Of a stretch of DNA of 64,000 nt, positions 8,173 through 19,700 are shown one piece after another; within the stretch, counting starts at the first letter, position 1, and every line of letters starts with the position of its first letter. The notes beneath the pieces were generated by a model. That model had not been told where the DNA came from and ran no database searches. It was given only the letters and a program-made list of their open reading frames with translations. The DNA lies in NCBI GenBank assembly GCA_963747535.1, contig CAVVFX010000020.1, positions 124,001 to 188,000 on the forward strand, in the 5' to 3' direction. The DNA is from CAVVFX01 sp963747535. GTDB taxonomy: Bacteria > Acidobacteriota > Terriglobia > Bryobacterales > Bryobacteraceae. The position numbers and the translations under genes are program-made.

Positions 8173-10164
8173 TTATCTCCCGGAGATCATCGACAGCAGT
8201 TTTTCCTCGTCGATCACCGGTATGCCCAGCGAAAGGGCCTTTTCGAGTTTCGACCCAGGTTCTTCGCCGACGACCACGAAGCTGGTCTTCCGGGTCACGG
8301 ACGCCAGCACTTTTCCTCCGGCGGCTTCGATCCGGCGTTTGGCTTCTTCCCGGGTCAGGCCGATCAGCGATCCGGTGAGCACGAAGCTCAGACCCTTTAA
8401 CGGACCGTGGCCTTTCTCCTTAGTCGCGCATTCGAACTGCAGACCGGCAGCACGGAGTTTGTCCAACAGTTCCTGATTGTGCGGCTCACGGAAGAACTGG
8501 TAGATGGCTTCGGCGACCCGCGGCCCTACTTCATCCGCCGCCTGCAACTGCTCACGCGAAGCGGTCGACAGTCTCTCCAAACTACCGAAGCTTTCGGCCA
8601 GGATTTGTGAAGTCCGCTCACCCACGAATCGGATTCCAAGCGCGCTGATCACCCGGGTCAGGGGATTGCGGCGCGAACGATTGATATTAGCGATGATGTT
8701 GGCGGCCGACTTGTGTCCCATCCGCTCCAGCTCCATAAGCTGGTTTTCAGTGAGGTCGTAGAGATCGGCGACGTTCTTTACCATCTTCCGGTCGACCAGT
8801 TGATCCACCAGCGCTTCTCCCAGGCCATCGATGGTCATCACGCCGCGAGAGGAGAAGTGCAGAATGGATTCCTTCAGCCGCGCGGGACAGTTCGTATTGA
8901 TGCACCGGCTGGCGGCTTCTCCCTCCTCCCGGACAATCTTTCCACCGCAAACCGGGCACTTCTCGGGCATCCGGAAAGGCTTTCGATAGGAGCCCTGCGC
9001 GGACACGCGAACGATTCTTGGAATGACGTCGCCGCTGCGTTCGACGATGACCGTGTCGCCGCCCTCGACGCCCAGGCGCGCGATCTCGTCTTCGTTGTGC
9101 AGCGTGGCACGCGATACCGTCACACCTCCCACCAATACCGGTTTGAGATGAGCGACCGGCGTGAGCGCCCCGGTGCGGCCCACCTGAACCTCGATACTCT
9201 CGATCTCGGTGACCGCCTGGCGCGCGGCATATTTGAAAGCGATGGCCCAGCGCGGAGACTTTGCGGTCCAGCCCAATGCACTCTGCTGGTCGCCGCTGTC
9301 GACCTTCACCACTACGCCATCGATTTCATAGGGAAGCTCTTCCCGTTTGTTCTCCCACTCCCGGCAAAACTCGAGCACTTCGTCGAAGGTGTTGCACCGC
9401 CGCCGCTTGTTGTTGACCTTGAAGCCGTGAGCCGCTAGCCATTCGAGCGTCTGCCACTGGCTGGGAAAAGCGGCCCGTCCGTCTACCAGCACGAAGTAGG
9501 CATAGAAGTCGAGACGGCGCGATGCGGTGATCGACGGTTCCAATACTCGCAGCGATCCCGCAGCTGCGTTTCGAGGATTGGCGAACCGGGAAAGCCCGCG
9601 CTCGTCCCGTTCGGCGTTCAAACGCTCGAACGCAGGACGATTCATCACCGTTTCTCCGCGAACTTCAAAATCCCGAATGTCACCCGGCACGCCGAGGGGC
9701 AGCGAACGAATGGTACGGGCGTTCTCGGTGACGTCTTCGCCGACAATTCCGTCGCCTCGTGTGATCGCCTGGCTGAAATGTGAGCTTACGTATAACGCGG
9801 CCATCGATAGGCCATCCAGCTTCAGTTCCACCACATAGCGGTAGCTGGCTCCTCCCAGACCTTCTCGCACACGCCGGTCAAAAGCGGCCAGTTCATCCTC
9901 ATTCAGCGCATTGTCCAGGCTGAGCATGGGCGAGCTGTGCGGAAATTTGCGAAAGCCTTCGCGCGGCTTCCCGCCCACTCTCTGCGTCGGAGAGTCGGGT
10001 GTTAGAAGCTCGGGATTTTCTTGTTCGAGGGTCTGCAGTTGGCGCATCAGTGCGTCGTATTCGGCGTCGCTGATCTCGGGCTGATCCTGGACGTAGTACT
10101 GGTATTCGTGGTGTCGGATCTCATCCCGCAAGCGCTCGGCAGCCGCCCGGGTGTCGGTGCTCAT
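8173..10164 (-). CDS. ligA: NAD-dependent DNA ligase LigA
   Basis: 663 residues, the usual LigA length. It seals nicks in replication and repair using NAD+. The Ia domain (RDEIRHHEYQYYVQ) is followed by the adenylation domain with the AMP-accepting lysine in VELKLDGLSM (Lys115). The OB fold, a four-cysteine zinc finger (CPVCGGK, then CINTNCPARL), helix-hairpin-helix repeats and a C-terminal BRCT domain (KGLSFVLTGSLIGLTREEAK) come next. An ATG at 10170 is in frame, but ATG 10164 has a GGA six bases upstream and gives the normal MSTDTRAAAERL start. It is transcribed away from the diacylglycerol-kinase-like gene, with only 15 bases between the two starts. Intact housekeeping gene. Confidence 0.97.
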   Translation of the reverse strand: MSTDTRAAAERLRDEIRHHEYQYYVQDQPEISDAEYDALMRQLQTLEQENPELLTPDSPTQRVGGKPREGFRKFPHSSPMLSLDNALNEDELAAFDRRVREGLGGASYRYVVELKLDGLSMAALYVSSHFSQAITRGDGIVGEDVTENARTIRSLPLGVPGDIRDFEVRGETVMNRPAFERLNAERDERGLSRFANPRNAAAGSLRVLEPSITASRRLDFYAYFVLVDGRAAFPSQWQTLEWLAAHGFKVNNKRRRCNTFDEVLEFCREWENKREELPYEIDGVVVKVDSGDQQSALGWTAKSPRWAIAFKYAARQAVTEIESIEVQVGRTGALTPVAHLKPVLVGGVTVSRATLHNEDEIARLGVEGGDTVIVERSGDVIPRIVRVSAQGSYRKPFRMPEKCPVCGGKIVREEGEAASRCINTNCPARLKESILHFSSRGVMTIDGLGEALVDQLVDRKMVKNVADLYDLTENQLMELERMGHKSAANIIANINRSRRNPLTRVISALGIRFVGERTSQILAESFGSLERLSTASREQLQAADEVGPRVAEAIYQFFREPHNQELLDKLRAAGLQFECATKEKGHGPLKGLSFVLTGSLIGLTREEAKRRIEAAGGKVLASVTRKTSFVVVGEEPGSKLEKALSLGIPVIDEEKLLSMISGR

Positions 10165-10179
10165 GAACATTCCATTATA

Positions 10180-11199
10180 ATGATCGAGAGGCTTGGGACC
10201 AAAGCTATACCCACTTTACAAGGTAATGCGGCCTACCGCCGCATTGCGCTCATCTACAATCCGTTTGCCGGCGGTCTGCGAGGAAGCAAAGCCTCTCACC
10301 TGTTGGACGCAGAGAAGGCGCTCGGCAAGTACGGCGCCGCAGTCGAAAAAATGGCTACCGATGCGCCCCGCAGTGCTGGAAAACTGGCCGCACGCGCGAT
10401 CGCGAACGGGTCTGATTTGATTGTAGTCGCAGGCGGCGACGGCACCATTAGTGAAGCTATCGAAGGCGTGGCCGGAACGGATATGCCGGTTGCCATTTTG
10501 CCTGCCGGTACCGCCAACGTCCTGGCCTGTGAGATGGGAGTGAGCCGCAATCTCGGCAAGGCAGCCGAAGCGCTGCTCTCCTATCCCGTCGAACGAATCT
10601 CTACGGGGCGCATAAAGTCCCGCGACGAGGCTCCCAGATCCTTTCTCCTGATGGCAGGAGCCGGACTGGACGCCTATATTGTGTATTCCCTGGATTCCTC
10701 GCTCAAACAGAAACTCGGGAAGGTAGCCTACTGGCTCGCCGGTTTCAAACAGTTTGGTCGTACGCTCGAGGAGTTCTCCGTGTCCGTCAACGGCCGGGAG
10801 TACCAATGCAGCTTCGCGCTGATCTCCAAGGTCCGGAACTATGGGGGCGATCTCGAAATCGCGCAGGCCGTTTCATTGCTCGATGACGAGTTTGAGGTGG
10901 TACTGTTTCATGGCCGGGCGGCTTGGCGATATGTGGGCTACCTTACGGCCGTCGCGGCGCGGTTGCACGGCCGGATGAAGAGTATCACCGTACTGCGGAC
11001 CAGCGAAGTGAAAATGTCGCATGCCGCCGATGACCGCGTGTTCGTGCAGGTGGATGGAGAGCTCGCCGGCCATCTGCCGGCGAGCGTAGAGATCGTACCG
11101 GATTCGCTCAGCCTGTTAGTCCCTCCGCAATATCTGCGCGACCGACCCCGACCCCGCAGAACGGATCGCATATGTGACGGATGCCCCACCATCCCCTGA
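10180..11199 (+). CDS. Diacylglycerol/sphingosine kinase-family lipid kinase (YegS/DagK type)
   Basis: 339 residues with the DAGK catalytic domain: RIALIYNPFAGG at 21-32, the nucleotide-binding GGDGT at 85-89 and LPAGTANVLACEMG just after. The family phosphorylates diacylglycerol or related lipids, recycling lipids at the inner face of the membrane. The C-terminal beta-sandwich half includes SKVRNYGGDLEIAQAVSLLDDEFEVVLF and a last VFVQVDGELAG strand. The start is ATG 10180; the open frame continues upstream but runs inside ligA on the other strand. The tail after about residue 315 (RDRPRPRRTDRICDG) is basic and not conserved. Confidence 0.9.
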   Translation: MIERLGTKAIPTLQGNAAYRRIALIYNPFAGGLRGSKASHLLDAEKALGKYGAAVEKMATDAPRSAGKLAARAIANGSDLIVVAGGDGTISEAIEGVAGTDMPVAILPAGTANVLACEMGVSRNLGKAAEALLSYPVERISTGRIKSRDEAPRSFLLMAGAGLDAYIVYSLDSSLKQKLGKVAYWLAGFKQFGRTLEEFSVSVNGREYQCSFALISKVRNYGGDLEIAQAVSLLDDEFEVVLFHGRAAWRYVGYLTAVAARLHGRMKSITVLRTSEVKMSHAADDRVFVQVDGELAGHLPASVEIVPDSLSLLVPPQYLRDRPRPRRTDRICDGCPTIP

Positions 11200-11303
11200 T
11201 CGCCGATCGGTGCCTTGCGGTCAAGCCACCCGATCCGCTCATGATATCCTAATGAATTGTGGACGGTGAGCCGAAGCTTCCGTCCTCTCCTGAAGGAATC
11301 CTC

Positions 11304-12724
<1,421 letters not shown>

Positions 12725-12728
<4 letters not shown>

Positions 12729-12892
12729 CGATCAAGTGCCCAATCTGCCGGAAAGAAGTCACCAAGGAGAATCCCGAATTCCCCTTTTGTAGCGAGCGTT
12801 GCCGCATAATCGATCTTGGCAACTGGGCGTCGGAAAAGTACGTGATCTCGACCCCGGCCGATATCCGTTCGGATCCGGAAGACGAGGAATAG
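12725..12892 (+). CDS. yacG: Small zinc protein YacG (DNA gyrase inhibitor family)
   Basis: A 55-residue protein starting at the ATG that overlaps the rimO stop. It has the YacG zinc-binding pattern CPIC (Cys5, Cys8) and FCSERC (Cys22, Cys26), followed by the typical RIIDLGNWASEKYVIS and an acidic tail. E. coli YacG binds GyrB and inhibits gyrase; that role is by family. It sits between rimO and pgpA with overlapping or near-touching ends, so it is translated from the same message. Confidence 0.93.
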
Positions 12893-12894
12893 GC

Positions 12895-13359
12895 CTGCCT
12901 CGTCTGCATCTTCTTCTCGCCACGTGGTTTGGCTGCGGCTATGCGCCCGCTGCGCCCGGGACCGCCGGATCAGCCGCGGGCATCCTGATCGCCTGGCTGC
13001 TTATCTCCCACGTCGGCATCGCGCCCGCCTATCTCGTCCTACTAACCGTTATTATGACCGGGCCGGCCATCTGGGCCGCCGGTGCCACCGCGCTTCAGTT
13101 GGGAAAAGAGGACCCCGGCCTCGTTGTGATCGACGAAGTTCTCGGCCAATGGCTGACCGCAGGCGCCATTGTCCGTCCGACCTGGCAGAGCTACGTCCTG
13201 TCATTCGCGCTTTTTCGCATCTTCGATATCACCAAACCCTGGCCGATCCGGAAGTTGGAAAACCTGCCCGGCGGGCTCGGGATCGTGTCTGACGATCTCC
13301 TGGCCGGCGTTTACGGTGCGGCGATCATGTGGTTGGCGGGACATTACAATTTCGTATAA
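12895..13359 (+). CDS. pgpA: Phosphatidylglycerophosphatase A (PgpA)
   Basis: About 154 residues, the normal family length if translation begins at CTG 12895, two bases after the yacG stop. There is no in-frame ATG, GTG or TTG near the conserved N-terminus; the only in-frame ATG (12799) lies deep inside yacG. A GAGGAATAGG stretch just before the CTG could be its ribosome binding site. The protein shows LLLATWFGCGYAPAAPGTAG, then VVIDEVLGQWLT, then FRIFDITKPWPIRKLE and GGLGIVSDDLLAGV, the metal and phosphate motifs of PgpA. It removes the phosphate from phosphatidylglycerophosphate at the inner membrane to give phosphatidylglycerol. Confidence 0.92.
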   Translation: MPRLHLLLATWFGCGYAPAAPGTAGSAAGILIAWLLISHVGIAPAYLVLLTVIMTGPAIWAAGATALQLGKEDPGLVVIDEVLGQWLTAGAIVRPTWQSYVLSFALFRIFDITKPWPIRKLENLPGGLGIVSDDLLAGVYGAAIMWLAGHYNFV

Positions 13360-13433
13360 CTTGTTCCGGCCGGAAGGCATCCTACAATAAATTTTGTTGC
13401 GGGAGATCCTCCAAATCGCGTCTACTTAAATAT

Positions 13434-14465
13434 ATGGGGCTACGTAAAGACCCGAACGGGGTCAAGCCAGCAATCGCTCAGGTTTCCCCAGCCGCCGCAA
13501 TCGCGGGCGGCGAGTTTTACATTGAAGGTAAAGGGTTTGCACGCAAAGATCGGCCGCGAGTCACCATCGGCGAAGTCACCGCACCGGTGATTGTGGGATC
13601 GGACTCATTTGTCATCGTTCGCGTTCCTGAAAACGCGGCCGCCGGCGATCTCGTCGTGGCCAGCGGCGAGAACTCGAGTCAGGTCTGGGCGTGTGACATC
13701 GGTATTGGAATTGCCGACAGCCTGCATCCGGTCTCCAACCCGGCCATTGACGGCTACGGCAACATCTACACGACATTCAGCGGCTCGCGCGGTCAAAAAG
13801 TGCCGGTTGCTGTTTACAAACTCGACTTGAATTACAACATCCGGCCCTTCATCACCGACATGATGAACGCAACCGGCCTGGCTTTCGACAGCAACGGTCT
13901 CCTCTACGTGAGCAGCCGGTTGGACGGTATCGTGTACCAGGTGACCCCCACCGGAAACGTCTCGATCTTCGTCGAAGGCATGGGGATTGCCACCGGTCTG
14001 GCCTTCGACATAGAAGGCAACCTCTTCGTCGGCGACCGAAGCGGCACTATCTTCAAAATCAGCCCGACCCGCCAGATCTTCGTTTTCGCGACGCTCGAGC
14101 CTTCCATCTCGGCCTACCACCTGACGTTCGGACCCGGCGGCTACCTGTACGTGACCGGGCCGACCACCTCAAGCTTCGACACGGTTTATCGCGTCTCGGA
14201 TCACGGCGATGTCGAAACCTTTTATCGCGGACTGGGACGCCCGCAGGGTATGGCCTTCGACGATCAAGGCCGTCTCTACGTGGCGGCTTCGCTGGCCGGA
14301 CGCCGCGGTGTGGTCCGTATCACCCCCGATCAGAAGGCGGAACTCTTCCTGTCCGGTCCCGGGATCGTGGGCCTCGCGTTCACACCCTCAAAGGCCCTCG
14401 CGGTCGCCACCACCAACGCACTCTACCGTGTGGATGTAGGAATTAAGGGAAGACCGTTGGTGTGA
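13434..14465 (+). CDS. IPT/TIG domain plus NHL-type beta-propeller protein
   Basis: 343 residues from ATG 13434. Residues about 10-90 form an IPT/TIG Ig-like domain (VSPAAAIAGGEFYIEGKGF, then VRVPENAAAGDLVV). From about 110 on there are repeated propeller blades of the SMP-30/NHL kind: AIDGYGNIYTTF, AFDSNGLLYVSSR, AFDIEGNLFVGDR, TFGPGGYLYVTG and AFDDQGRLYVAAS. No signal peptide is visible, which is unusual for such a domain mix. The stop overlaps the GTG start of cinA, and the gene follows pgpA by 74 bases, so it sits in a housekeeping transcription unit. Function unknown; a scaffold or lactonase-like role would be guesswork. Confidence 0.8.
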   Translation: MGLRKDPNGVKPAIAQVSPAAAIAGGEFYIEGKGFARKDRPRVTIGEVTAPVIVGSDSFVIVRVPENAAAGDLVVASGENSSQVWACDIGIGIADSLHPVSNPAIDGYGNIYTTFSGSRGQKVPVAVYKLDLNYNIRPFITDMMNATGLAFDSNGLLYVSSRLDGIVYQVTPTGNVSIFVEGMGIATGLAFDIEGNLFVGDRSGTIFKISPTRQIFVFATLEPSISAYHLTFGPGGYLYVTGPTTSSFDTVYRVSDHGDVETFYRGLGRPQGMAFDDQGRLYVAASLAGRRGVVRITPDQKAELFLSGPGIVGLAFTPSKALAVATTNALYRVDVGIKGRPLV

Positions 14466-15694
14466 ATTCCGAAATCATCGCAGTAGGCTCGGAGATGCTG
14501 ACGCCTGCGCGCGTCGACACCAATTCCCTCTATCTCACCGAACAACTCAATAGTCTGGGCGTCGAGGTGGTGACCAAGTACGTGGTCGGCGACGATCGCG
14601 ACCGTCTGGCCTCCACCATTCGGTTGGCCGCCTCTCATTCTGAGATCATCCTGCTGAGCGGGGGTCTCGGGCCAACCGAAGACGACGTCACGCGGGACGC
14701 TCTGGCGTTGGCGATCGACCGGCGGCAGATTTTCCACCAGGAAATCTCCGACTTGATCGAGCAGCGCTTTCATAAAATGGGGCGTCGTATGGCCGAAACC
14801 AACAAACGGCAGGCTTTTATCCTGGAAGGCGCCGAAGTGCTGCCCAACGACCGTGGCACCGCGCCCGGACAGTGGGTCGAGGACTCCGGGCGCGTGTTCA
14901 TCCTGCTACCCGGTCCGCCGCACGAGTTGAAGGCCATGTTCGAGCGCCAGTGTCTCGCGCGACTCACCCGCATTGTCCCCAGACAGTTCATCGAGACCCT
15001 GATCTTTCGCGTGGCCGGGATGGGTGAAGCGGATCTCGACCAGGCCATTTCTCCGGTATATAAGAGATACTCCAACCCGGCGACCACGGTCCTGGCTCAC
15101 AATGGCGATATACAGGTCCACCTGCGGGCGCGCTGCAAAACCCAGACTGAGGCGTTGGCGCTGCTGGCCGAAGTCGGTGGCCAGATCGAGGTGCTGCTCG
15201 GCGATCGAATCTATTCGCGCAACGGCGATTCTTTAGAAGTGACCGTCGGGGAGACCTTGCGAAAGCAGCGCGCCACTCTCGCGGTCGCCGAAAGCGTGAC
15301 CGCCGGTGGCCTGGCGGATCGCATCACCGGCGTGCCCGGCGCATCGGATTACTTTGTCGGTGGCTTCATAACTTACACTCGTACGGCAAAGACCGAGATG
15401 CTGGGAGTCGATCCGGAGCTATTGCAACGCTTCGGACCGGTCAGCCGGGAGGTGGCGGAAGCCATGGCGCAAGGCGCGAGGCGCCGGACCATCGCAACTC
15501 ACGCGCTGTCCATCACCGGCAACGCCGGTCCCACCACCGACGGAGACCAGGCGCCCCTCGGCATGGTTCACATTGGCTTGGCATCGCCCTCCGGCGTCAC
15601 CTCGACGCACCGGCAGTTCCTGGGCGATCGTGCCAGAATCCGAGCCTTTGCCGCCCAGATGGCGCTAGACTTTCTTCGCCGCAGCCTGCATTAG
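14462..15694 (+). CDS. cinA: CinA-family protein (nicotinamide-nucleotide amidase)
   Basis: 410 residues, full length. The N-terminal MoaB-like/COG1058 domain (about 1-170) starts SEIIAVGSEMLTPARVDTNS and holds LLSGGLGPTEDDVTRDA and ILLPGPPHELKAMFE. The C-terminal CinA/PncC domain (about 250-405) has TLAVAESVTAGGLADRITGV and YFVGGFITYTRTAK. Family members hydrolyse ADP-ribose and deamidate nicotinamide mononucleotide, so a role in NAD recycling fits. The GTG start overlaps the preceding stop. It is notable only by position: the next large gene downstream is a SIR2-domain protein. Confidence 0.95.
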   Translation: MNSEIIAVGSEMLTPARVDTNSLYLTEQLNSLGVEVVTKYVVGDDRDRLASTIRLAASHSEIILLSGGLGPTEDDVTRDALALAIDRRQIFHQEISDLIEQRFHKMGRRMAETNKRQAFILEGAEVLPNDRGTAPGQWVEDSGRVFILLPGPPHELKAMFERQCLARLTRIVPRQFIETLIFRVAGMGEADLDQAISPVYKRYSNPATTVLAHNGDIQVHLRARCKTQTEALALLAEVGGQIEVLLGDRIYSRNGDSLEVTVGETLRKQRATLAVAESVTAGGLADRITGVPGASDYFVGGFITYTRTAKTEMLGVDPELLQRFGPVSREVAEAMAQGARRRTIATHALSITGNAGPTTDGDQAPLGMVHIGLASPSGVTSTHRQFLGDRARIRAFAAQMALDFLRRSLH

Positions 15695-15891
15695 TGGGTG
15701 GACGCGCATCGGCGCTAACTTAAGGTGCGTAGCCTTTCCGTCCAGGAATCAGGAGTGAGGAGCGAGTTGCATTAACAACCCGAGTTGTCGCAGCCGAGGT
15801 ATGTAACGGTCCGCCAGGCCGCAATCGCTGGCAGACCACCTGACAGAGTGGATATCCGTGACACAGACCTCAGTGCTTGGGCAGTCGTTTT
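15695..15891. other. Non-coding leader of the repeat island
   Basis: About 200 bases after cinA. I see no gene or RNA here. The alternating repeat array begins at 15892. Confidence 0.5.
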
Positions 15892-16193
15892 GCGAAACGA
15901 AGCCAATCTGGCTGAGTGATGGTCAGGGCACCGGGTGGCGAAACAAAGCCAATCCGGGAAGAGTCCGGACTGGCTGATTACCTTTTTTGCGAAACGAAGC
16001 CAATTTTGGGTGAGTTACGGTCAGGCACTATGTAGCGAAACGAACCCAATCCGAGGAGGCTCGGACTGGCTCACTGCATTTTGCGAAACGAAGCCAATTT
16101 GACTAAGCGACAGTCGGGCACTACGTGGCGAAACGAAGCCAGTCCGAGGCGGCCCGGACCGGCTGGTAGCGTTTATTACGAAACGAAGCCAAT
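15892..16193. repeat. Alternating tandem repeat (A-B-A-B-A-B-A) with three conserved hairpins
   Basis: The core GCGAAACGAAGCCAAT, or a close variant, begins at 15892, 15938, 15989, 16035, 16083, 16128 and 16178. Steps alternate around 46-51 bases, giving a larger period of about 95. A-type units continue with a GGTCAGGCAC-like stretch. B-type units each hold a hairpin (about 15947-15975, 16046-16069 and 16139-16162). Read as minus-strand RNA, the B stems pair over 9 to 10 bp; differences between copies are mostly kept paired by G-U or compensating changes. All frames through it give short repetitive peptides, so it is not coding. Confidence 0.85.
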
Positions 16194-16773
16194 TTGGGCT
16201 TGATTCCCTGTTCAAAAATTTCAACTATCAAAGAACTTTTGCCAACACGACGACGATCGCGATCCCGCGGGCTCATGCGTCGATGGCGCACACGTCCAAT
16301 CTAATTCCACTTCTATCATGGGTTCAGGCGAATTCGGATAGGGATGTCTCCAACTGCCGGTCGGGCCTGGAGATATTGTGGTGCAACCCAAGTGAATCAC
16401 TTTGGCTACGGCACCCAAGGCCAGTTTGGCCGAACCTCAAGCAACCGAAAAACCACACAGACGAGAAGAACGGTAAGCACTACGGTATTGACCGTCGGGG
16501 CTGCTCTCAGCAGCGCACAACGCGTTTTTGGGGACCCTTGTGCTGAGCTTCTGCGCGTCGTGCGCTTCCCGCTCATCTGGATAGCTTCCGGATGCTGTCA
16601 GGCGCCTAGAGCCGGCACGGTGGTAAACGCTGGGCGACAACAGAGGTCAATCTCCCAGAATGCCGTTACAGTGGAACTTGCGCCTTCGCGATTTCTTGCG
16701 AACCGCACGGGATTGGCTCAGGTTGGACCATAGTCGCATGTGCGGGTTAACATAGTCAGCAATAGAGCGGACC
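16194..16773. other. Leader region of the SIR2 gene, no recognised gene
   Basis: About 580 bases. One open frame of 129 codons (16344-16733, plus) crosses it, but its product is compositionally odd and matches no family I know. The region may hold the promoter of the SIR2 gene. Nothing else was recognised. Confidence 0.4.
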
Positions 16774-19700
16774 ATGCACTTCGGCTCTATCGACTTTCCG
16801 AGCGATCTGATTGAGTCTCGCGCGGCGGGCAACCTCGTGGTGTTCGCCGGCGCGGGGGTGTCGATTCCACCGCCCTCAAATCTACCGGACTTCAAGAAGC
16901 TAGCGATTGAATTGGCGCAGGGCACCGCGACCCTGGAGAAGGACGAGCCTCTTGACAGGTTTCTGGGGCGCTTGGACCCTGGGCTTCGAATTCATGAGCA
17001 TACCCGTGACCGGCTCCTTCACCCAGACTCCAAACCGAATCCCCTTCATTTTAGTCTGCTGAAGCTTTTCGGTGGTGGGAGTGGCGTCCGCCTTGTGACC
17101 ACGAACTTTGACAACCACTTTGCAACAGCCGGTGCCGAGATGTGGGCAAGCGAGACCCCGGAGATGTTTGTGGCCCCAGCGCTGCCCCTGGGAGGGGACT
17201 TTCAGGGATTGGTCCACTTACACGGAAGTGTGACGCGGCATCCGAAGTGGATGGTTCTGGACGATAAAGACTTCGGGAGGGCATACCTGACAGAGGGATG
17301 GGCTCGGCGTTTTCTTCAGGAGATGTTTTCGAAGTATGCTGTGCTTTTCGTTGGGTATAGCCACAATGATCCCGTAATGCACTATCTCGCACGAGGCCTG
17401 CCGAGTTCGACGGATGGAAGGCGCTTCGCCTTGACGCCGGAGGGTCAAGACCGGTTCTGGAAACATTTGGGAATCGTTGGTCTGGAGTACCCGAAACGGC
17501 GTGGCAGGAACTCCCACCGCGAACAAGGGCTTGCGCTAGCCAAGTGGGTGACGTTTACCGCCGAGCGGCCGTTGGAGAAACGGGAGCGAATCCAGGAGAT
17601 TACGTCGAAGTTTCCTCCAGGCGTCGGAGAGGACCACGATTACCTTGTTGATGCTCTAAACGACGTATCGACGGCCCGCTTCTTTACCGAGTTCGCCGGA
17701 ACGGTTGAGTGGTTCGAATGGGCGCAGGGACGGGCCACGTTTGTCCGGCTGTTCAGTAATGTTGGCGAGTCAAAGGACACTGATGAGCCGCTGGCTTGGT
17801 GGTTCGCGGAGAAATTCGCGATCGAGCATGTTGGCAGGGCAATGGAGTGGATCGCGCGGAACAGACTTACATTGGGGATTGTGTGCTGGGTAGCGGTGGC
17901 GCGCACGTTCTTCATGCGAGGCCCTTCCGGCGTAGGCTGCCCGGGACTGGAGAGATGGGTGCCGCTCTTGATTCAGACGCAACAGGGGTACACGGAGCTA
18001 CTCGAGGACATTCTCTCGCAATGCCGATATCCAGAGGACGCTACAGCCGCGCTGCTGCTGTTCAGACACTTGCTGCGCCCTGTTGCCGAACTGATGCCAG
18101 ATCGCGCGCGGAAGATCCTCGATCACGCCAGCGCGCCGGACGTGCATTTGGAACTCAACACTCCCGGAGATTCCTACCGCACCCGCGAGGTCTGGCAGCG
18201 TTATTTTTGGCCGAATCTTCAGCAGTTCGCGGGGCAACTGGCGGGGTTTGCAACTGCACACTTGGAGGAGGCGTCTTTGCTGTCCAGGGCATATCAGGAT
18301 CAGTGGGATTTTGTATCAATGAAGTTCTCTGATCTCAACGCGACAAGTTCCTATGGGGAGAAGAGCGCCTTGGGCGTTTTGGTTGAAGTGGCGCGGGAAA
18401 CGCTGTTTTGGCTGATTCAGAACGCCCGTAAGCGCGCCGACGCGCTGATCGAAGTTTGGTGGAATTCGGGAAGCGCTGTGCTTCAGCGGCTGGCGGTCTT
18501 TGGAGTCGCGCAATCAGGATTATGGGCTGCTGATGACAAGTTGGGCTGGTTGATCGAGCGAACACTCCTTTATAGAGGCGGCTTCTGGCGGGAAGTTTCA
18601 ACCGTTCTCGCTCGGGCATTTCAGGATGCATCGCCTGAAATGAAGGACCACATAGTTGCAGCGGTCCTGGACGGTCCGATGAACGATGACCAGTATCGAA
18701 TCGACTCGATGCGCCGGAGGCTCCGGGCGCTGCACGTGGCCGATCCGGATTGTACCCGCGTCGTAGAAGAGCTCTCGAAGATTCCGCAGCCGCCTGACTA
18801 CGTACCAGAGGCCGAGCCGACTCCTCCTTCCCCACGCGACCTTCTGGCGAGGCCCGGAGCCGATCAAGTCAATGAACTCGTGGCTTACGGATTGCAACAC
18901 GCAGAGCAGCGGGACGGCGGCGGGTTGACGGCTTCCGTCCGGGCGGCCGTCGTGGAGAATCCGGAGTGGGGTTTTGACCTCGCGGATGGGCTGCGTGATC
19001 AAAGCATATGGAACACCGTTCTCTGGGGGAGCATCATCGCGGGCTGGAATCAGGACGCGCTTAGTCTCGGTCAATGGACCAGAGTCTTGAATCTCCTCCT
19101 CGATTCAAGACGGATTACGTCGACCGCGCTCGACGAGGTCGTTGACCTCCTCGAACGCAGAGCATCGAGCGACTCAAGCCCATTTAAGGGACCGCTCCTC
19201 GGGTTGGCTGTGGGGGTCGGACTGGAGGCATGGACGGTTCTGGAGTCCAGGAAGCCCGAAAGAAAGTCAACAGCGAAGGACTGGCTGTTTGTTGCGATCA
19301 ATGACCACGGAGGACGACTCGCAGAGTTCTTTTTGCTTGTACTGTGGCAGGCGAGAAAGGAATCTGGCGACTCGTGGCACGGCTTGACGGACGACTTCCG
19401 ACGTTATCTGGACAGTGTCATTCGGGGAAGCTCCTGGGCGGCCGAAATGGCGAGAGTGGTGGTCGCAGGTCAGCTGAACGTGTTGTTTGCCATGGACTCG
19501 TCGTGGACAGACGAGAACATATTCGGGCTGTTCGACTGGAGCGCTGACGGCCGCCGCGCGCAGCAGGCGTGGCACGGCTATCTGACCTGGGGGCAATGGA
19601 ACAACGACCTGCTCGAGAAAATGCTTCCGTGGTACAGGGAGACGTTCAGGAGGATCGAGGGTGATCTTGGCGACCGCGCAGAACAGTTCTGCGGACACGT

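Noticed and set aside
10175..10180. TATAAT box in the ligA / lipid kinase gap
   Set aside because: It touches the kinase start codon and lies too close to the ligA start to act as an ordinary -10 box for either gene without leaderless mRNA, which I cannot support.
15892..16193. CRISPR array
   Set aside because: The cores are imperfect, spacing alternates, and the stretches between cores are themselves conserved and carry hairpins. No cas genes are present.
16344..16733. 129-codon plus-strand frame before the SIR2 gene
   Set aside because: No ribosome site, odd composition and no family features; could be chance in a GC-rich leader.
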